From assembly GCF_047496725.1 (NCBI RefSeq), contig NC_132976.1, forward strand, positions 13,751,001 to 13,815,000: a stretch of DNA of 64,000 bases, read 5' to 3'. Both the position numbers and the translations under genes were made by a program. Below are positions 32,718-43,591 of this stretch, piece by piece. This stretch comes from Anoplolepis gracilipes (Eukaryota; Arthropoda; Insecta; Hymenoptera; Formicidae). Each line of letters opens with the position of its first letter. Position 1 is the first letter of the stretch. Below the pieces are notes generated by a model. The model was given only the letters and a program-made list of their open reading frames with translations. It was not told where the DNA came from and ran no database searches.

Positions 32718-33828
32718 CTACGGGTGTCGCGTAAAAACGACCCTCGGCTGAGCTAAACCTGATGCCGACCTGGCCGAAACCGCCAAGTCGATGCTGGAAG
32801 GGCTAGATGATCTCCCTCTACGAGCAGCAACACCGCTAAGACCGGGCTGGGGAGAACTCTCCGCCGGCTGTATTCCTTCACCTAAGGAGGCTTGACGGGA
32901 CTTTCCATCATGACGAGGCTCCTTCATCACCCGAGAACAAGACGGATAACCATCTCGATCCTCGGTACGCGCTCTCTTGATTGATTTACTGGACAACTTA
33001 GTTGAGCTTAAAATTTCTTCATCCGGGAATAAACCCTGCATTGTAAACTCGTGGGCCAATGGGATTTCCACTGCAGCCGGTTCATCTGGGTCTTCTTCCT
33101 GTCTCTCATTATCTCGGGTAAGTTCCTGCAAGGAAGAAGGTTCGATAAAATTACCCTCAACACAACTGATTATTCTAGGATCCCCCCTAGGATATCCCCT
33201 TGTCGGCTCCAGCTGACCCACATCTGTTGAAACAACGACCTCCTCCTGCACCGATGGGATGGTAAACAGGATCCCAGATGACATATATGATCAACTTTAC
33301 CATTCTGAATTGCAAGCTGCACCACAATCGATCTTGTATCCTCGGAACGGGGTTGTAATGATTTAACCGAGATTACTGAGTTGACCTTATATAAGGGGTC
33401 CCCCTTATCGTCTTGAATGTCGCAATTCTCGGTATATGTTCCGTCAGGATCATCCGCTGCGTATGCCCTATGCACATTCTGGACAAATTCTCGGGACCGT
33501 CTATCTTCCTCTTCGATACTGGATATTAAAAAAGAATCTCCAGATTCAGCACGCAGCTTCGACACCATCCCATGCAACGTTGCTAGTCTCCTGCTCTGCG
33601 TTTAATGGATTTCAAGTTCACCAACGCATTAAATTCCTCCAACAGAGCTGACTCCTGTTGATATATATCCCGCAAGGAAGTGGAATCACTCTCACCGTCA
33701 ATACGAGAGTCCGACACATCCTCACTCAACAACACCGCCTCATCAGCTCCACGAGCCTGGTCGCTACCGGTGGACATAGTTGTTATTCCAAAACTACGCA
33801 TTGGTCGAGCAAACTCACAATAGCCCAA
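32718..33828 (-). pseudogene. Unrecognised ~365-residue protein, two frameshifts
   Basis: Three overlapping frames connect smoothly with single shifts near 33585 and 33285. The N-terminal piece (33828-33583) is acidic and ends in a coiled-coil-like SALLEEFNALVNLKSIKRRA. The middle (to 33285) has VKSLQPRSEDTRSIVVQLA. The C-terminal piece (33284-32718) is acidic then basic, with SKSIKRARTEDRDGYPSCSR and a Ser/Arg-rich end. I do not recognise the family; the composition would suit a retroelement Gag or an accessory protein. It is transcribed divergently from the spliced gene at 34075, 250 bp away, so both might share a promoter. Confidence 0.4.
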
Positions 33829-34074
33829 CGGCGGGCTCGGGAAATATACCGATTTACTTGTACGGCGCCCGACGCAATAATGCTAGATCCCCTGTTGCAT
33901 GCAGTCGAAAACCCGAGAGCCAATCGATCCTCACTACCATCGCTCTCATCCATGCGCGGCTATTTCTACCAACTTTCCACGATAAGCCACGCAAAATGGT
34001 CCCCGCCGTTCCATTGGCCCTTCCAGTTCCACTCTCTCACTCTCGACCTGCCGCAGTAATTGGCAGTAATCAAG

Positions 34075-34690
34075 ATGGCTTCTTCCATGGATTCAAAAAT
34101 AATAACCTTAATTGATAGTGAGACAAATAAACAATATGATATAAAACTGAGTTTCGAAGAAGTGGAAAGAGCTCGAAGTGGTAAGAATCTTTTTTCTATA
34201 ATTATAATTAAATATATAATTAAAAATAATTGAAAATATACATTACAATATTACATTACATAAAATATTACATTTTTAGTAACATTACATTAGAATTCAT
34301 AATAAAAAAATTTGCATTTCAACAACATTTTTAACATATAATGCATAAATATTTTTAAAATATTTTGTTCATTATTTATCCTTATATTTCTGTTTCAGAT
34401 TTAGAATTTGCAACAACTTTTGTCTAGAAAAGGTAAAACGAAATATTATCAAAGATAGTAGTATATTATATATCAAAGATATAGCATAAATATTACGACT
34501 TCTACAGAAGCTACTTTAAATGAAGATAAGGGTAAAGGTACGTTAAAATATTTAATTAAACTTTATTAAACATTATTTACAAATACTTAATTAAGCTTTA
34601 TTAAACATTATTAAAATTACTTTGTGATAATTGTTTAATTAGAACAGCATAATTGGTCAAGAGAAGAAATATTACTTCTGTTATGCCACT
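34075..34690 (+). pseudogene. 5' part of a spliced gene with Myb/SANT (MADF)-like segment
   Basis: Exon 1 (34075-34180) reads MASSMDSKIITLIDSETNKQ then YDIKLSFEEVERARS and ends at GTAAGA. Exon 2 starts after 'ctgtttcag' at 34399 (LEFATTF) and has a stop TAG at about 34425. A further exon around 34508-34538 ends AAAG/GTACGT. The next, after 'aattag' near 34643, reads EQHNWSREEILLLLCHCGS. The W-S-R-E-E-I-L-L-L pattern is the first helix of Myb/SANT-like or MADF DNA-binding domains, common in accessory proteins of Harbinger-type transposons and in host regulators. The gene is then cut off by repeats at about 34690. The exon 2 stop and the truncation make it a relic. Confidence 0.45.
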
Positions 34691-34699
34691 GCGGAAGCG

Positions 34700-35070
34700 A
34701 CACAGGTTCGGGATTTGCCGAAAGGAACGGACCAGAGGAGTTCAATGACATGGGGTAGAATGACGTAGTCTGGTTTAACAGATATGCGTCCTTTAATTCT
34801 ATAATTCTTACAAGATCCTTTTCTTTCTGCACCCTCGGTTGTCGGATGCTCGATTCCTCACTATTGATGCACTTAGATTGCGTAATTCGTGACTGGCTAG
34901 TACAACTCTCGATAAGTCTAATTCACTGTCGCGACTGCCCGCTGCAGTAGCGATTATTCTTAATTCGGTTTTACGACTGCCCCCGTGATTTGCCGGAAGG
35001 AACGGACCAGAGGAGTTCCAAGACGTGAGGTAGAATTATTTGGTCGGATTTAGCAAATAAGCGTCAGTAG
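34700..35070. repeat. ~78-bp direct repeat, 275 bp apart
   Basis: 'gatttgccgaaaggaacgga...' at 34714-34790 recurs as 'gatttgccggaaggaacgga...' at 34989-35066, both ending near 'atgcgtc'/'aagcgtc'. Between them lies a GC-poor unique stretch. It may be the edge of an LTR or a tandem satellite. Confidence 0.7.
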
Positions 35071-35089
35071 TGATATAGCAGGGTTTCTA

Positions 35090-35575
35090 ACTCAGAAGCT
35101 CGAGGGGGGTGCGGGGGCAGGGGAAACCGCGAGCGCGGGGGGGATGACGTCACGCAGGTCCGCGGCGCGGTTTGTAGACAAGAGAACAGCGGAGAGGAGA
35201 AAGAGAAGTCCGCGACACAACCGGTTGACGAGGGGTTTGCGAAGAGGAGAGAGAGGTCCGCGGCGTAACCGATGGGTCCGCGAGTAGGGACTTGGATAGA
35301 GAGAGACGGCGCGATAGACGTTCGCAACGCGGTAGAAAGAGACGGTGCGATAGACGCGTGGTATAGGATAGGATAAGGAGAGCGCTATGTGCATTGTACA
35401 TAGCGTAGGACAATGAGAGCATGATGTGGTGGGAAAAGGAGATTATAATAGAAAGATAGTGTGAGAGAGGAAGAAGGAGGCTGAGGGGAAAGGATAGCGG
35501 GAGTGCGATAAGAGGGAGGCTAAGGCGTACGCGAGAACGCAGAAAATTTTTGTATGTTAAGTTTTTTTTTATTAT
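35090..35575. repeat. GC-rich terminal repeat of unknown element, copy A
   Basis: Contains 'gacgttcgcaacgcggtaga', 'gagacggtgcgatagacgcg', 'gctaaggcgtacgcgagaa' and 'tttttgtatgttaagttttt'. The same sequence in the same orientation is at 43255-43590, where the first words form a 36-38-bp tandem array. Both copies are followed by the same AT-rich block ('ggaagaagg...ggcgcaaataa'). This repeat marks one end of the multi-gene unit discussed in the findings. Confidence 0.75.
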
Positions 35576-35644
35576 ATTAAATTTTTTATATATTATTATA
35601 TATATTAAATATTATCTAATTATATAATTATATCTTATTATATA

Positions 35645-36241
35645 TACAGGATGGATCATTTTAATCCATCCAGTCGAATATCTCGAAAACCAAGCCCAGG
35701 AGAGAAAAATGTTTCAGACAAAAGTTGTATGGTTTCGAGAGGGCCATAAGAAGGTACCACTGGTTTGACCTTGAAAAGTCATTTGAATCTGAATTTGCAA
35801 CTAAGTTACACAATTTTACTTTAACATAATTATGTGTTTTCTTTACACCAATTGATTCGTCTCATTATTCTGTGCATAAAAGTATTAGAGTAAGATAATC
35901 AAAAAATGAATATTTTACGAGATATCTTATATTTGATGTCAAAATACTGCAACTTTGAAGCCTTATAACTCAAAAAATACTTAATGAAAAATACTTTGTC
36001 ATAAGTGTTTTGGAAAGCTCTCGAGATGAGCTACAAGAATATGTAAAAATATATAGGGTGTTCCATTTAAAAAACTTGAAGTGACCTTCACATGACCTTT
36101 AAATGACTTTTCAAGATCAAACAAATGGTACCATCTTATGGCCCCCTCGAAACCATATAACTTTTGTCTGAAACATTTTTCTCTCCCGGGATTGGTTTTC
36201 GAGATATTCGACTGGATGGATTAAAATGGTCCACCCTGTAT
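35645..36241. mobile_element. MITE family B, copy 1
   Basis: About 600 bp. The inverted termini start ACAGGRTGGAYCATTTTAAT and include 'ccatccagtcgaatatctcg' and 'catttttctctc'. TA flanks both ends. The middle holds 'agattcgtctcattattctg' type sequence shared with the copy at 39852-40735 and the relic at 57020-57572. No coding capacity. Confidence 0.85.
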
Positions 36242-36319
36242 ATATTAAATATTATCTAATTAAATCTAATATGGGGGAAGAAGGATAGGATAGATAAAGG
36301 AGGCGCAAATAAGTAATAT

Positions 36320-36773
36320 ACAGGGTGTCCCATAATTCGTGAACCACCCATTACGTGCAGATAGAGTAGGTTAAAATGAGTAAAAAAGTTATGTACCATT
36401 TTGCAATTTTCGCAATAGTTAATGAGATATTAATTATAAGAGATCAGCCAATCGGCGCCCGGCAGGAGCGCGCGGCACGAAGAAGCCTCCCACTGTTACT
36501 TGATACTAGGTGCGCCGATGTGTGTGTGTGACTCTTCAGGTTGTCAATGCAGAGCGTCCCTCCCACCGCTTCGTCGGCGCGCCTAGTATCAAGTAACAAT
36601 GGGAGGCTTCTTTGTGCCGCGCGCTCCTGCCGGGTGCCGATTGGCTGATCTCTTATAATTAATATCTCATTAACTATTGCGAAAATTGTAAAATGGTACA
36701 TAACTTTTTAACTCATTTTAACCTACTCTACCTGCACGTAACGGGTGGTTCGCGAATTATGGGACACCCTGTA
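36320..36773. mobile_element. MITE family A, copy 2
   Basis: Complete copy: starts TACAGGGTGTCCCATAATTC and ends GAATTATGGGACACCCTGTA with TA duplicated. Arms of about 190 bp; centre 'gtgtgtgtgtgactcttcagg'. Confidence 0.9.
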
Positions 36774-36848
36774 TATGTGTGTTTAACATAAATATAATTT
36801 TTATTCATAAAAGTGTGTATGTGTGTACATATAAAGTGTGTGTGTGTT

Positions 36849-37598
36849 TTAAAAATAAAAATATAAAAAGATATAAAATATAATACAAAAATGTAAAATA
36901 TAATATAAAAGATACTGAATATAAAATATAAAAAGATATAAAATATAAAATATAAAAATATAAAATATAAAAATATAAAAAAAACTAAATACTAAAATAT
37001 AAAAAAAAAGATAAAAAACTAAAAATAAGAGGTGGGAGGGTGAGGGGGAACTCGCGACGGCTGCTTCTGTTACAACAGAAAAATGATCATTTTTATTAGT
37101 ATTTTTTAAAAAATCTTTAAAATTTGAGCGTATTATATAAAGATATTTACAATAGGACTCTTCTCCGAACAATCTGCGGAGGCAGAAAATGTCCACGTAC
37201 ATTTTCGGGTACTCCGCGTCCAATTCTCGGGCACGGGAGCCGTCGCACCACAGGTCCTCCCATTCCGCGCACTCCTTGCGATAGGCCTGCACCCAGCGCA
37301 CCTCCTCCATATGCGCTATGCTTATATACTCAGGCACATGATAAGCACCTATTTGGAAAATCTATAAAAAAAAAACATAAATATATTTTAAATAAAAAAA
37401 GCGTATAAAATAATAATAATAAAAACTACTTACATTTCCAAACAGGACCTCCAGTAGTGCCTGGAATAGGGCGCAGGCCAAATTCTTCGCTCTTCGAAGT
37501 GCTCGGCGATGGTACCGCCGGTCAATCCCCTCAGGTAGCCGTAGACAACGGTACCCCGTTTCGAACATAGCCTCAATAAATGCGACTACTTGTGACAT
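36849..37598 (-). CDS. Unrecognised small spliced gene (gene 3), intact
   Basis: Exon 1 (37598-37434) encodes 55 residues beginning MSQVVAFIEAMFETGYRCLR and ends at GTAAGT. A 72-bp intron (37433-37362) ends in 'tttttttatag'. Exon 2 (37361-36849) continues in phase 0 with IFQIGAYHVPEYISIAHMEE and WVQAYRKECAEWEDLWCDGS, then RRLFGEESYCKYLYIIRS. Charged and helical through about residue 150; the remaining C-terminus (a Tyr/Phe-rich tail) is read through AT-rich DNA and may be spurious. No family recognised. It is the last of three minus-strand genes and lies next to the GC-rich repeat that marks the end of the unit. An open splice-compatible frame without disruptions suggests it is young or selected. 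Confidence 0.55.
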
Positions 37599-37990
37599 TT
37601 TTAACTTTTAACTTTTATTGTATAACATCACGTCACTCGTTAACTGCCTGGCACTTTATGCCAGCTCCAGCGAGAGCTAGGTAACGTCTCGGTGAAAAAA
37701 TAGGGTAAGGGATGAGCATGACATAAGAGTTAGTACGAATACTTACTCTTCACAGCTGATGAAAAAATTAAAAGCTGACTGTCGCTCCACACAGCATTCA
37801 TACAGATAATTCTAATTGAATAGCATAAAAAATATACAATATAAAATAGATAATATAAAAAGATAAAAAAAATTAAAATAAGAGGTGGGAGGGAGAGCGC
37901 AGCCGCTTTTGAAAAAAAACATCATTATTAACATCTTTAAAATTTCATAAAAATTATAAATACACACACAAATCGTGCAGAACTTCTTCG
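37599..37990. other. AT-rich spacer between genes 3 and 2
   Basis: Contains 'gccagctccagcgagagctagg', a short inverted repeat (ccagctc/gagctagg), and A-rich tracts. The A-rich block 37840-37890 resembles 36990-37050 ('aaaaagataaaaaa...aagaggtgggagggtgagg'), so there is a local duplication just downstream of genes 3 and 2. Confidence 0.5.
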
Positions 37991-37991
37991 T

Positions 37992-38321
37992 TTACCACAT
38001 GCGTGTATTAATGGTGTGAGAGGCAAGTCGCTTTCTTCTCTCTTCTAAAAAGTCTATCCTTCTTTCTCTTTTCATCTGTAGCAGCTTCTCTCTTCGGAGA
38101 TGTTTCATTTCCGCAACAACAGGATCCTCAAATTGTAAAAGTTCTACTTCGGTATCCTCATTGATCACATCACATAAAAAGTCTATATCATCACGAATCT
38201 CGAAAAACAGTTTTAGCGATCTCGTATGAGTCTTTGGCAAACCAATTTCACAATTTCGTAAAAACTGCACCACAAAAGTCACAGAGCCACCGAGGACGTC
38301 GGAGCGTTCTCTCCACTGCAT
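37992..38321 (-). CDS. Unrecognised small basic protein (gene 2), intact
   Basis: The first ATG, at 38321, gives 109 residues starting MQWRERSDVLGGSVTFVVQF. An acidic middle (FFEIRDDIDFLCDVINEDTE) is followed by a strongly basic helical end (KHLRREKLLQMKRERRIDFL, then EERRKRLASHT). No family recognised; the end could be a nuclear localisation or RNA-binding helix. It starts 44 bp downstream of gene 1 on the same strand, close enough for a shared transcript. No frameshift seen. Confidence 0.45.
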   Translation of the reverse strand: MQWRERSDVLGGSVTFVVQFLRNCEIGLPKTHTRSLKLFFEIRDDIDFLCDVINEDTEVELLQFEDPVVAEMKHLRREKLLQMKRERRIDFLEERRKRLASHTINTRMW

Positions 38322-38364
38322 CTTATTGCGACACTTATACAATAATAGTTTTATTTTTCATGCA

Positions 38365-38886
38365 TTAGTTTTCTTTCATACAAAACGGACAAAAATTACA
38401 CGGTATTAATTGATACAGCGGTCTCAGACATCCACTGCATTCATATAAATCATGGATTTGCTGATAAACTTCACTTTGATGTGTGCACACCACATCATTC
38501 CCAATCTGTGACTTCTCCGGTAATCGCATGAAACACGATATACAGTGTTTAACAGAAATCCCAGGTTTATAATAAAAAGATATAATGCACAGTCGTTTCA
38601 TTTCATTGTATGTACGAACTTGTACATCATCTAACGTATGAATAATAGGTTCCACAACATCACTGAAATCACTAGAATTACCGTCAAGAACATTATCGTG
38701 TAAGGATTCTACATCCGAATCAGAATGCTCGGACAAAAAGTCCATCGAATCGGACGACTCGACAAACTCGAACGAATCGGACGAATCGGATGAATCGGAT
38801 AAAATGTTCATCAAGAGTGAATCAGGCGACTCGAAAGAATCGGACGATTCGAACGAATCGGATGAAATGTCCATCAAGTCATCCAT
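38365..38886 (-). CDS. Acidic protein with C-terminal cysteine-rich zinc-binding-like domain (gene 1), intact
   Basis: From ATG at 38886: 173 residues. The first half is a Ser/Asp/Glu repeat region (DSFESSDSFESPD, SDSSDSSDSFEF) encoded by repeated 'gaatcggacgac' units. The C-terminal half has CISCFMRLPE, then a Cys-His pair (CTHQ), then YECSGCLRPLYQ and CNFCPFC, that is four CxxC pairs. This is a plausible treble-clef or RING-like zinc module. The layout (acidic activator-like start, zinc-binding end) is reminiscent of regulatory proteins in DNA viruses and large transposons, but I cannot name a family. Upstream DNA has a ~50-bp tandem duplication (38890-39010, 'catccttgtgaca...tctgataaaa'). 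Confidence 0.5.
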   Translation of the reverse strand: MDDLMDISSDSFESSDSFESPDSLLMNILSDSSDSSDSFEFVESSDSMDFLSEHSDSDVESLHDNVLDGNSSDFSDVVEPIIHTLDDVQVRTYNEMKRLCIISFYYKPGISVKHCISCFMRLPEKSQIGNDVVCTHQSEVYQQIHDLYECSGCLRPLYQLIPCNFCPFCMKEN

Positions 38887-39225
38887 AAGCACAAAGTTTT
38901 TTTTTATCAGATATAACAAAAAAAAATGTCACAAGGATGACCGCAAACTCGCATTTTCTTCCAAACTCGTTTTATCAGATGCGACAAAATTGTCACAAGG
39001 ATGGTCGCAAACTCTTTTATGGCATACGCTCCTCCCAAATATATATTTTAATCTCACATCTCTTATCTCCCTCTAACTCGAGTATCACGTTTCATCTACA
39101 TCAGCATTTTCAACATCTTTAGCAGAATGAATGTAGATCCAACTATATACATCATACGTTTAATAAAGAATAGGCGAAGAAAGAAATAATAAAAGTCAGT
39201 AATAAAAACGGTAATTTATTTATTT

Positions 39226-39845
39226 ATTGCAAACATTATAGAGTAAATCATTTACAGCACATGTTAACAATTCACAATCTACGAGTGATTTGCCGTCAAA
39301 CGCGTCACTCTTACGTATCACTTTTACCGCATCGTAAACATCAGTGACATTGTTGCGTTACAAAACGTTAACAAATTGTTTAAACTTTTCATTAACAATA
39401 TATGTATTCTGACACAGCCAGAAATGCATATGATCGATACAGTCTTCAAAATCGAATAAGTGCACCAATGTTTGCGGATGCATACACAAAGAATTATTAG
39501 ATAATGTTAATTTAACAATCTTGGAATCAGTTTAATGTAATCATTTGGATAGATAGATCGCAGATCCATAATAGCTCACTTTCAGTCGATTGTACATGTC
39601 GTTCAATATCGGCACGTTTCTGTATCAATGAGTGCCAGGTAACGATAGGCAATACTATTTGATTGCCTCGGTTATCACCAACAAGTAATTCCACATATGA
39701 CATAGCTCCGACGCTTATTCCAATCTCCAAGTATTTGTATGATGTCGGGGTTAGAGCATATCTTCTTCTCAAGATACGACCCGCGCGACGAGACTCGAAT
39801 GAAATGCTACAAAATTTTAGAAAAATGTTATTAAAAAATAATATA
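39226..39845 (-). pseudogene. Unrecognised gene 4, copy A (one frameshift)
   Basis: The frame 39967-39527 enters from MITE DNA; its own part starts near SFESRRAGRILRRRYALTPT, continuing SYKYLEIGISVGAMSYVELL, GDNRGN and WHSLIQKRADIERHVQSTES. After a frame change near 39530 it continues with HPQTLVHLFDFEDCIDHMHF and NNVTDVYDAV to CELLTCAVNDLLYN, stopping at about 39226. The same protein is encoded by copy B (44321-44950), where both parts are also recognisable. No family recognised. Conservation between copies is clearly at protein level. The upstream part is cut by a MITE at 39846. Confidence 0.5.
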
Positions 39846-39851
39846 TTAATA

Positions 39852-40735
39852 TACAAGGTGGACCATCTTAATCCATCCAGTCGAATATTTCGAAAACCAA
39901 GCCCGGGAGAGAAAAATGTTTCGGACAAAAGTTGTATGGTTTCGAGGGGGCCATAAGCTGGTACCATTGGTTTGACCTTGAAAAGTCATTTGAAGGTCAT
40001 GTGAAGGTCACTTCAAGTTTTTTACATGGAACACCCTATATATTTTTACATATTTTTGTAGCTCATCTCGAGAGCTTTCCAAAACACTTATGACAAAGTA
40101 TTTTTCATTAAGTATTTTTTGAGTTATAAGGCTTCAAAGTTGCAGTATTTTGACATCAAATATAAGATATCTCGTAAAATATTCATTTTTTGATTATCTT
40201 ACTCTAATACTTTTATGCACAGAATAATGAGACGAATCAATTGGTGTAAAGAAAACACATAATTATGTTAAAGTAAAAATGTGTAACTGTTAGTTGCAAA
40301 TTCAGATTTTTACTTTAACATAATTATGTGTTTTAATTATGCCAATTGATTCGTCTCGTTATTCTGTGCATAAAAGTATTAGAGTAAGATAATAAAAAAA
40401 TGAATATTTTATGAGATATCTTGTATTTTATGTAAAAATACTGCAACTTTGAAGCCTTATAACTCAAAAAATACTTAATGAAAAATATTTTGTCATAAGT
40501 GTTTTGGAAAGCTCTCGAGATGAGCTACAAGAATATGTAAAAATATATAGGGTGTTCCATTTAAAAAACTTGAAGTGACCTTCACGTGACCTTCAAATGA
40601 CTTTTCAAGGTCAAACCAGTGGTACCATCTTATGGCCCTCTCGAAACCATACAACTTTTGTCTGAAACATTTTTCTCTCCTGGGCTTGGTTTTCGAGATA
40701 TTCGACTGGATGGATTAAAATGGTCCACCCTGTAT
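39852..40735. mobile_element. MITE family B, copy 2 (longer)
   Basis: About 880 bp. Ends: ACAAGGTGGACCATCTTAAT and ATTAAAATGGTCCACCCTGT. Inverted arms reach inward to a second inner palindrome around 40250-40330 ('cacataattatgttaaagta'). TA flanks. It separates gene 4 copy A from the gypsy-type fragment. Confidence 0.85.
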
Positions 40736-40740
40736 ATAGG

Positions 40741-41300
40741 AAGATGTCTGGTAGAACCAAGAAACTTTCTCTGCCCAGTCAGCGTTATCAACACAACCGA
40801 CGAGACTATTGAGATACGTACACCTGTTGTAATTATAGACGACATCGATCCGCACGGTATCTATACAATAGCCGTGGAGTCGGACGATAAAAATACCCCA
40901 CGTAACGAGCGCATCTGACAATTGTTGCGAACACAGCATCTTAACTTTGAAGAACGACAGGCACTCTCAAGGATATGTGATGAATATAGCGACATATGTC
41001 ACCTGAATGGAGAACCACTCGTGCATTGCGACGGTAGCGCACGAGATAAATACACGCGTAGACGCCTCAACGGTAAATGTAAGACCGTATCGCCTTCCGG
41101 AGAAACACAAGACAGAAGTAAATAAACAAGTGCAACAAATGTTGGAAGACGGAATAATTCGTACCAGCACGAGTCAATGGAATGCTCCATCCCGATATTC
41201 ATCACACTGGCGACAGATCGGCAAGCTCCAATCTAACAAAAACTTTTGCATCTTGCCGAACTGCTTTATACAAAAGTCGTTACGAGACTAAACCAACGAC
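40741..41300 (+). pseudogene. Ty3/gypsy-type Pol fragment (protease linker to start of reverse transcriptase)
   Basis: Two frames in series resemble the linker that precedes reverse transcriptase in gypsy-type retroelements, followed by the beginning of the polymerase domain (a RPYRLPE-type strand and an EDGIIRTSTS-type turn near 41085-41180). A stop at 40918, a frame change near 41050 and an abrupt end at about 41290 show it is a broken, truncated piece. Nearly all of reverse transcriptase, RNase H and integrase is missing. Its neighbour downstream is an env-like region in the same orientation, so the two probably belonged to one endogenous errantivirus-like element. Confidence 0.7.
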
Positions 41301-41339
41301 ATTATAATATTACCCGTGTATCTCCCGCTGGATTAACGC

Positions 41340-42640
41340 GAACCCCGCGAAGTCAGAGAAGGCGAGCGACACCCAAGAGATAAACTATAATAAAATGAAA
41401 TATAGTATGATATTACAGGACATTCGCCTGCTGGATCAGCAAAGGTCACACGAAAGACGACGAAACAAATCTCTCATACCAGGTACAAGAATTTAAACAT
41501 AATCCAGGATTATTCTTTGAAGAAATCGGACAGATCCACTACGCAAAAGAAAACTGGAAACTAATAATAAAATTAGACTTATCAAACTTAGACGAAAGAT
41601 ACGAGCAAATAACCGAATATCTAAAACAGACCGAAAAATTATGCGAAACTATGAAATTTCACACCCATTATCTTCGAGATACATGCGTAAACCTAGACAT
41701 TCTAACAAAAAGAGAAGCAAAATATTTAAAAAGTGTCATGATACAAATTAAAACGATAATATAAAAAACAGACAAATAAACGACGAGAACTCACAGACGG
41801 AATAGGTTCCTTAGCAAAGTCATTTTTTGGCACAATGGACGTTAACGACGAAAAACGAATTAACAACTTAACATATTAGAAAACGGTCAACAGACAATAC
41901 AGCATGCCGTACAAAATCAAATTAAAATAATAAATACAACTATCGGACATATCGATAAACTTGAAAATACAATACAACGTAATGAATACCTCTTACAGAA
42001 ACAAGTAAATGAGTATATAGAACGCAGCGAGATAAACGAACACTTTACCATAATTACCGCAGTAATAGCAGAATTAATACGCGACGCGGATAACATTATA
42101 GAATATCTAACATATACAAAAACGGAGCAATACATCCGAGATTAATACCGATAGATAGCATAATAATACATTTAAAGGAAGCAACACAACAGTTGCCACA
42201 AGGAATGTACTTCCCTTTTCAAGTACACACCGAAGATTGGCTTACTATAGAAAAATACGCGAAAATAAGCGCATTCAACGATAAAGCAATTATTTATACC
42301 ATTTAATCTTCCCATTATTTGCGCAATCGAGCTATACCATAATGAATGTAATTGCGTTACTTGTATTCAGCTATAACAATGTATTCGCAGTAACAAAAAT
42401 TAACAATAAAATAATTGTGGTAGACAAAGAAAAACTAACATACGTTATAGTAACAGAAAAAGATTTAAAAGATTGTATTAACATTAACTAACAATACACA
42501 TGTGAGCATGCGACACCGACATATAGAGTAAATTTAAATGCACCATGCGAAATATAAATTTATACACAGCAGCGTCAACGTAACAACTGTAAGACGAAAT
42601 ACATTATATCAACGCGTACCACATGGATCGCATTACAACA
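41340..42640 (+). pseudogene. Env-like region of an errantivirus-type endogenous retroelement, degenerate
   Basis: Several short frames in this 1.3 kb resemble, in order, the surface part, the hydrophobic segment after a basic site and the heptad-rich ectodomain of insect errantivirus envelope proteins, which are related to baculovirus F proteins. Position after Pol, length and helix-rich composition agree. The region has many stop codons and frame changes and no continuous reading frame above about 70 codons, so no functional envelope protein can be made from it. The call is by recognition of pattern only. A profile comparison with errantivirus Env would settle it. Confidence 0.5.
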
Positions 42641-42719
42641 GCCATAAACATGGCTCTACTCGACTGCTACAGAACAACAATTAACAATACAATACGACAA
42701 ACGACAAGAATACAAAACA

Positions 42720-43034
42720 ATGATTAAAAATACTGGAAAAATTACACCTTTACATTACTGGAAAGGAAAATGCAAATTAATAACCCCAGATATGACTATA
42801 CAGACGAAACAAACAATCTATGAAACAGATATAGAAACGTACCTAAGTAGAAAGGATAAGGGAGTTCTAATCCAGGGATCTGAGGGGGGTGAGGTAAGTG
42901 GTTCTCCCGCATTTGGTACCACCCCCCTCATATCAGTAAGCGGGGGAATCGCTTACCTCACCCTCCCGGTACTGATATGGGGGGGGGGGAGGTACCAAAT
43001 GTCCCTCAAATTGAGGGGGAAGCGGTGTACCTAA
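42720..43034 (+). other. Short open frame and G-rich 3' segment of the retroelement
   Basis: The 104-residue frame starts MIKNTGKITPLHYWKGKC and then runs into low-complexity G-rich DNA with inverted repeats: 'ggggtgaggtaagtggttc' style words recur inverted as 'cgcttacctcaccctcc' and 'ggtaccacccccc'/'ggggggaggtacc'. The purine tract before 'tgttaactg' at about 43149 could be a polypurine tract next to an LTR. The frame is probably not a separate gene. Confidence 0.3.
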
Positions 43035-43254
43035 ATGTCCACCAGATTGAGGGAGAAGAGGGAAGGGAGGGGGGTACATATGCCTCCGCAGGTGGAGGAA
43101 GTGTCCTCTCCGACTGATTGCGGAGGTCTGATGGTGAGAAAGAGGAATGTTAACTGTTTATAGATAAAATATTCACGCCACTCTGTTTATTCGTAATGTA
43201 TATTTGCAATAAATAATTAGATTAATATTAATAAATTTTTTATATCCCCATGAT

Positions 43255-43590
43255 AACAACGCGATAGGCGTTCGCAACGCGTTAGAGGGAGACGGTGCTA
43301 TAAGCGTTCGCAACGCGTTAGAGGGAGACGGTGCTATAGGCGTTCGCAATGCGGTAGAGAGAGACGGTGCTATAGGCGTTCTATATAGCGTAGGACAAGG
43401 AGAGTATGACGTGGTGTGAGAAGGAAAGCGCTGTATGTGTATGACAAGGAGTGCATGATGATAGGAAAAGGAGATATGTGTGCGAGAGAAAAGAATAGAG
43501 AGGAAGAAGGATAGCGAGAAGGAGAAGTAAGACAGAGGCTAAGGCGTACGCGAGAAAAAGATAATTTTTGTATGTTAAGTTTTTTTATAA
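43255..43590. repeat. GC-rich terminal repeat of unknown element, copy B, with 36-38-bp tandem array
   Basis: The unit 'gcgttcgcaacgcgttagag' plus 'ggagacggtgctatag' is repeated three and a half times (43265-43385). It is followed by 'aggctaaggcgtacgcgaga' and 'tttttgtatgttaagttttt', exactly as in copy A at 35300-35575. Confidence 0.8.
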
Positions 43591-43591
43591 T

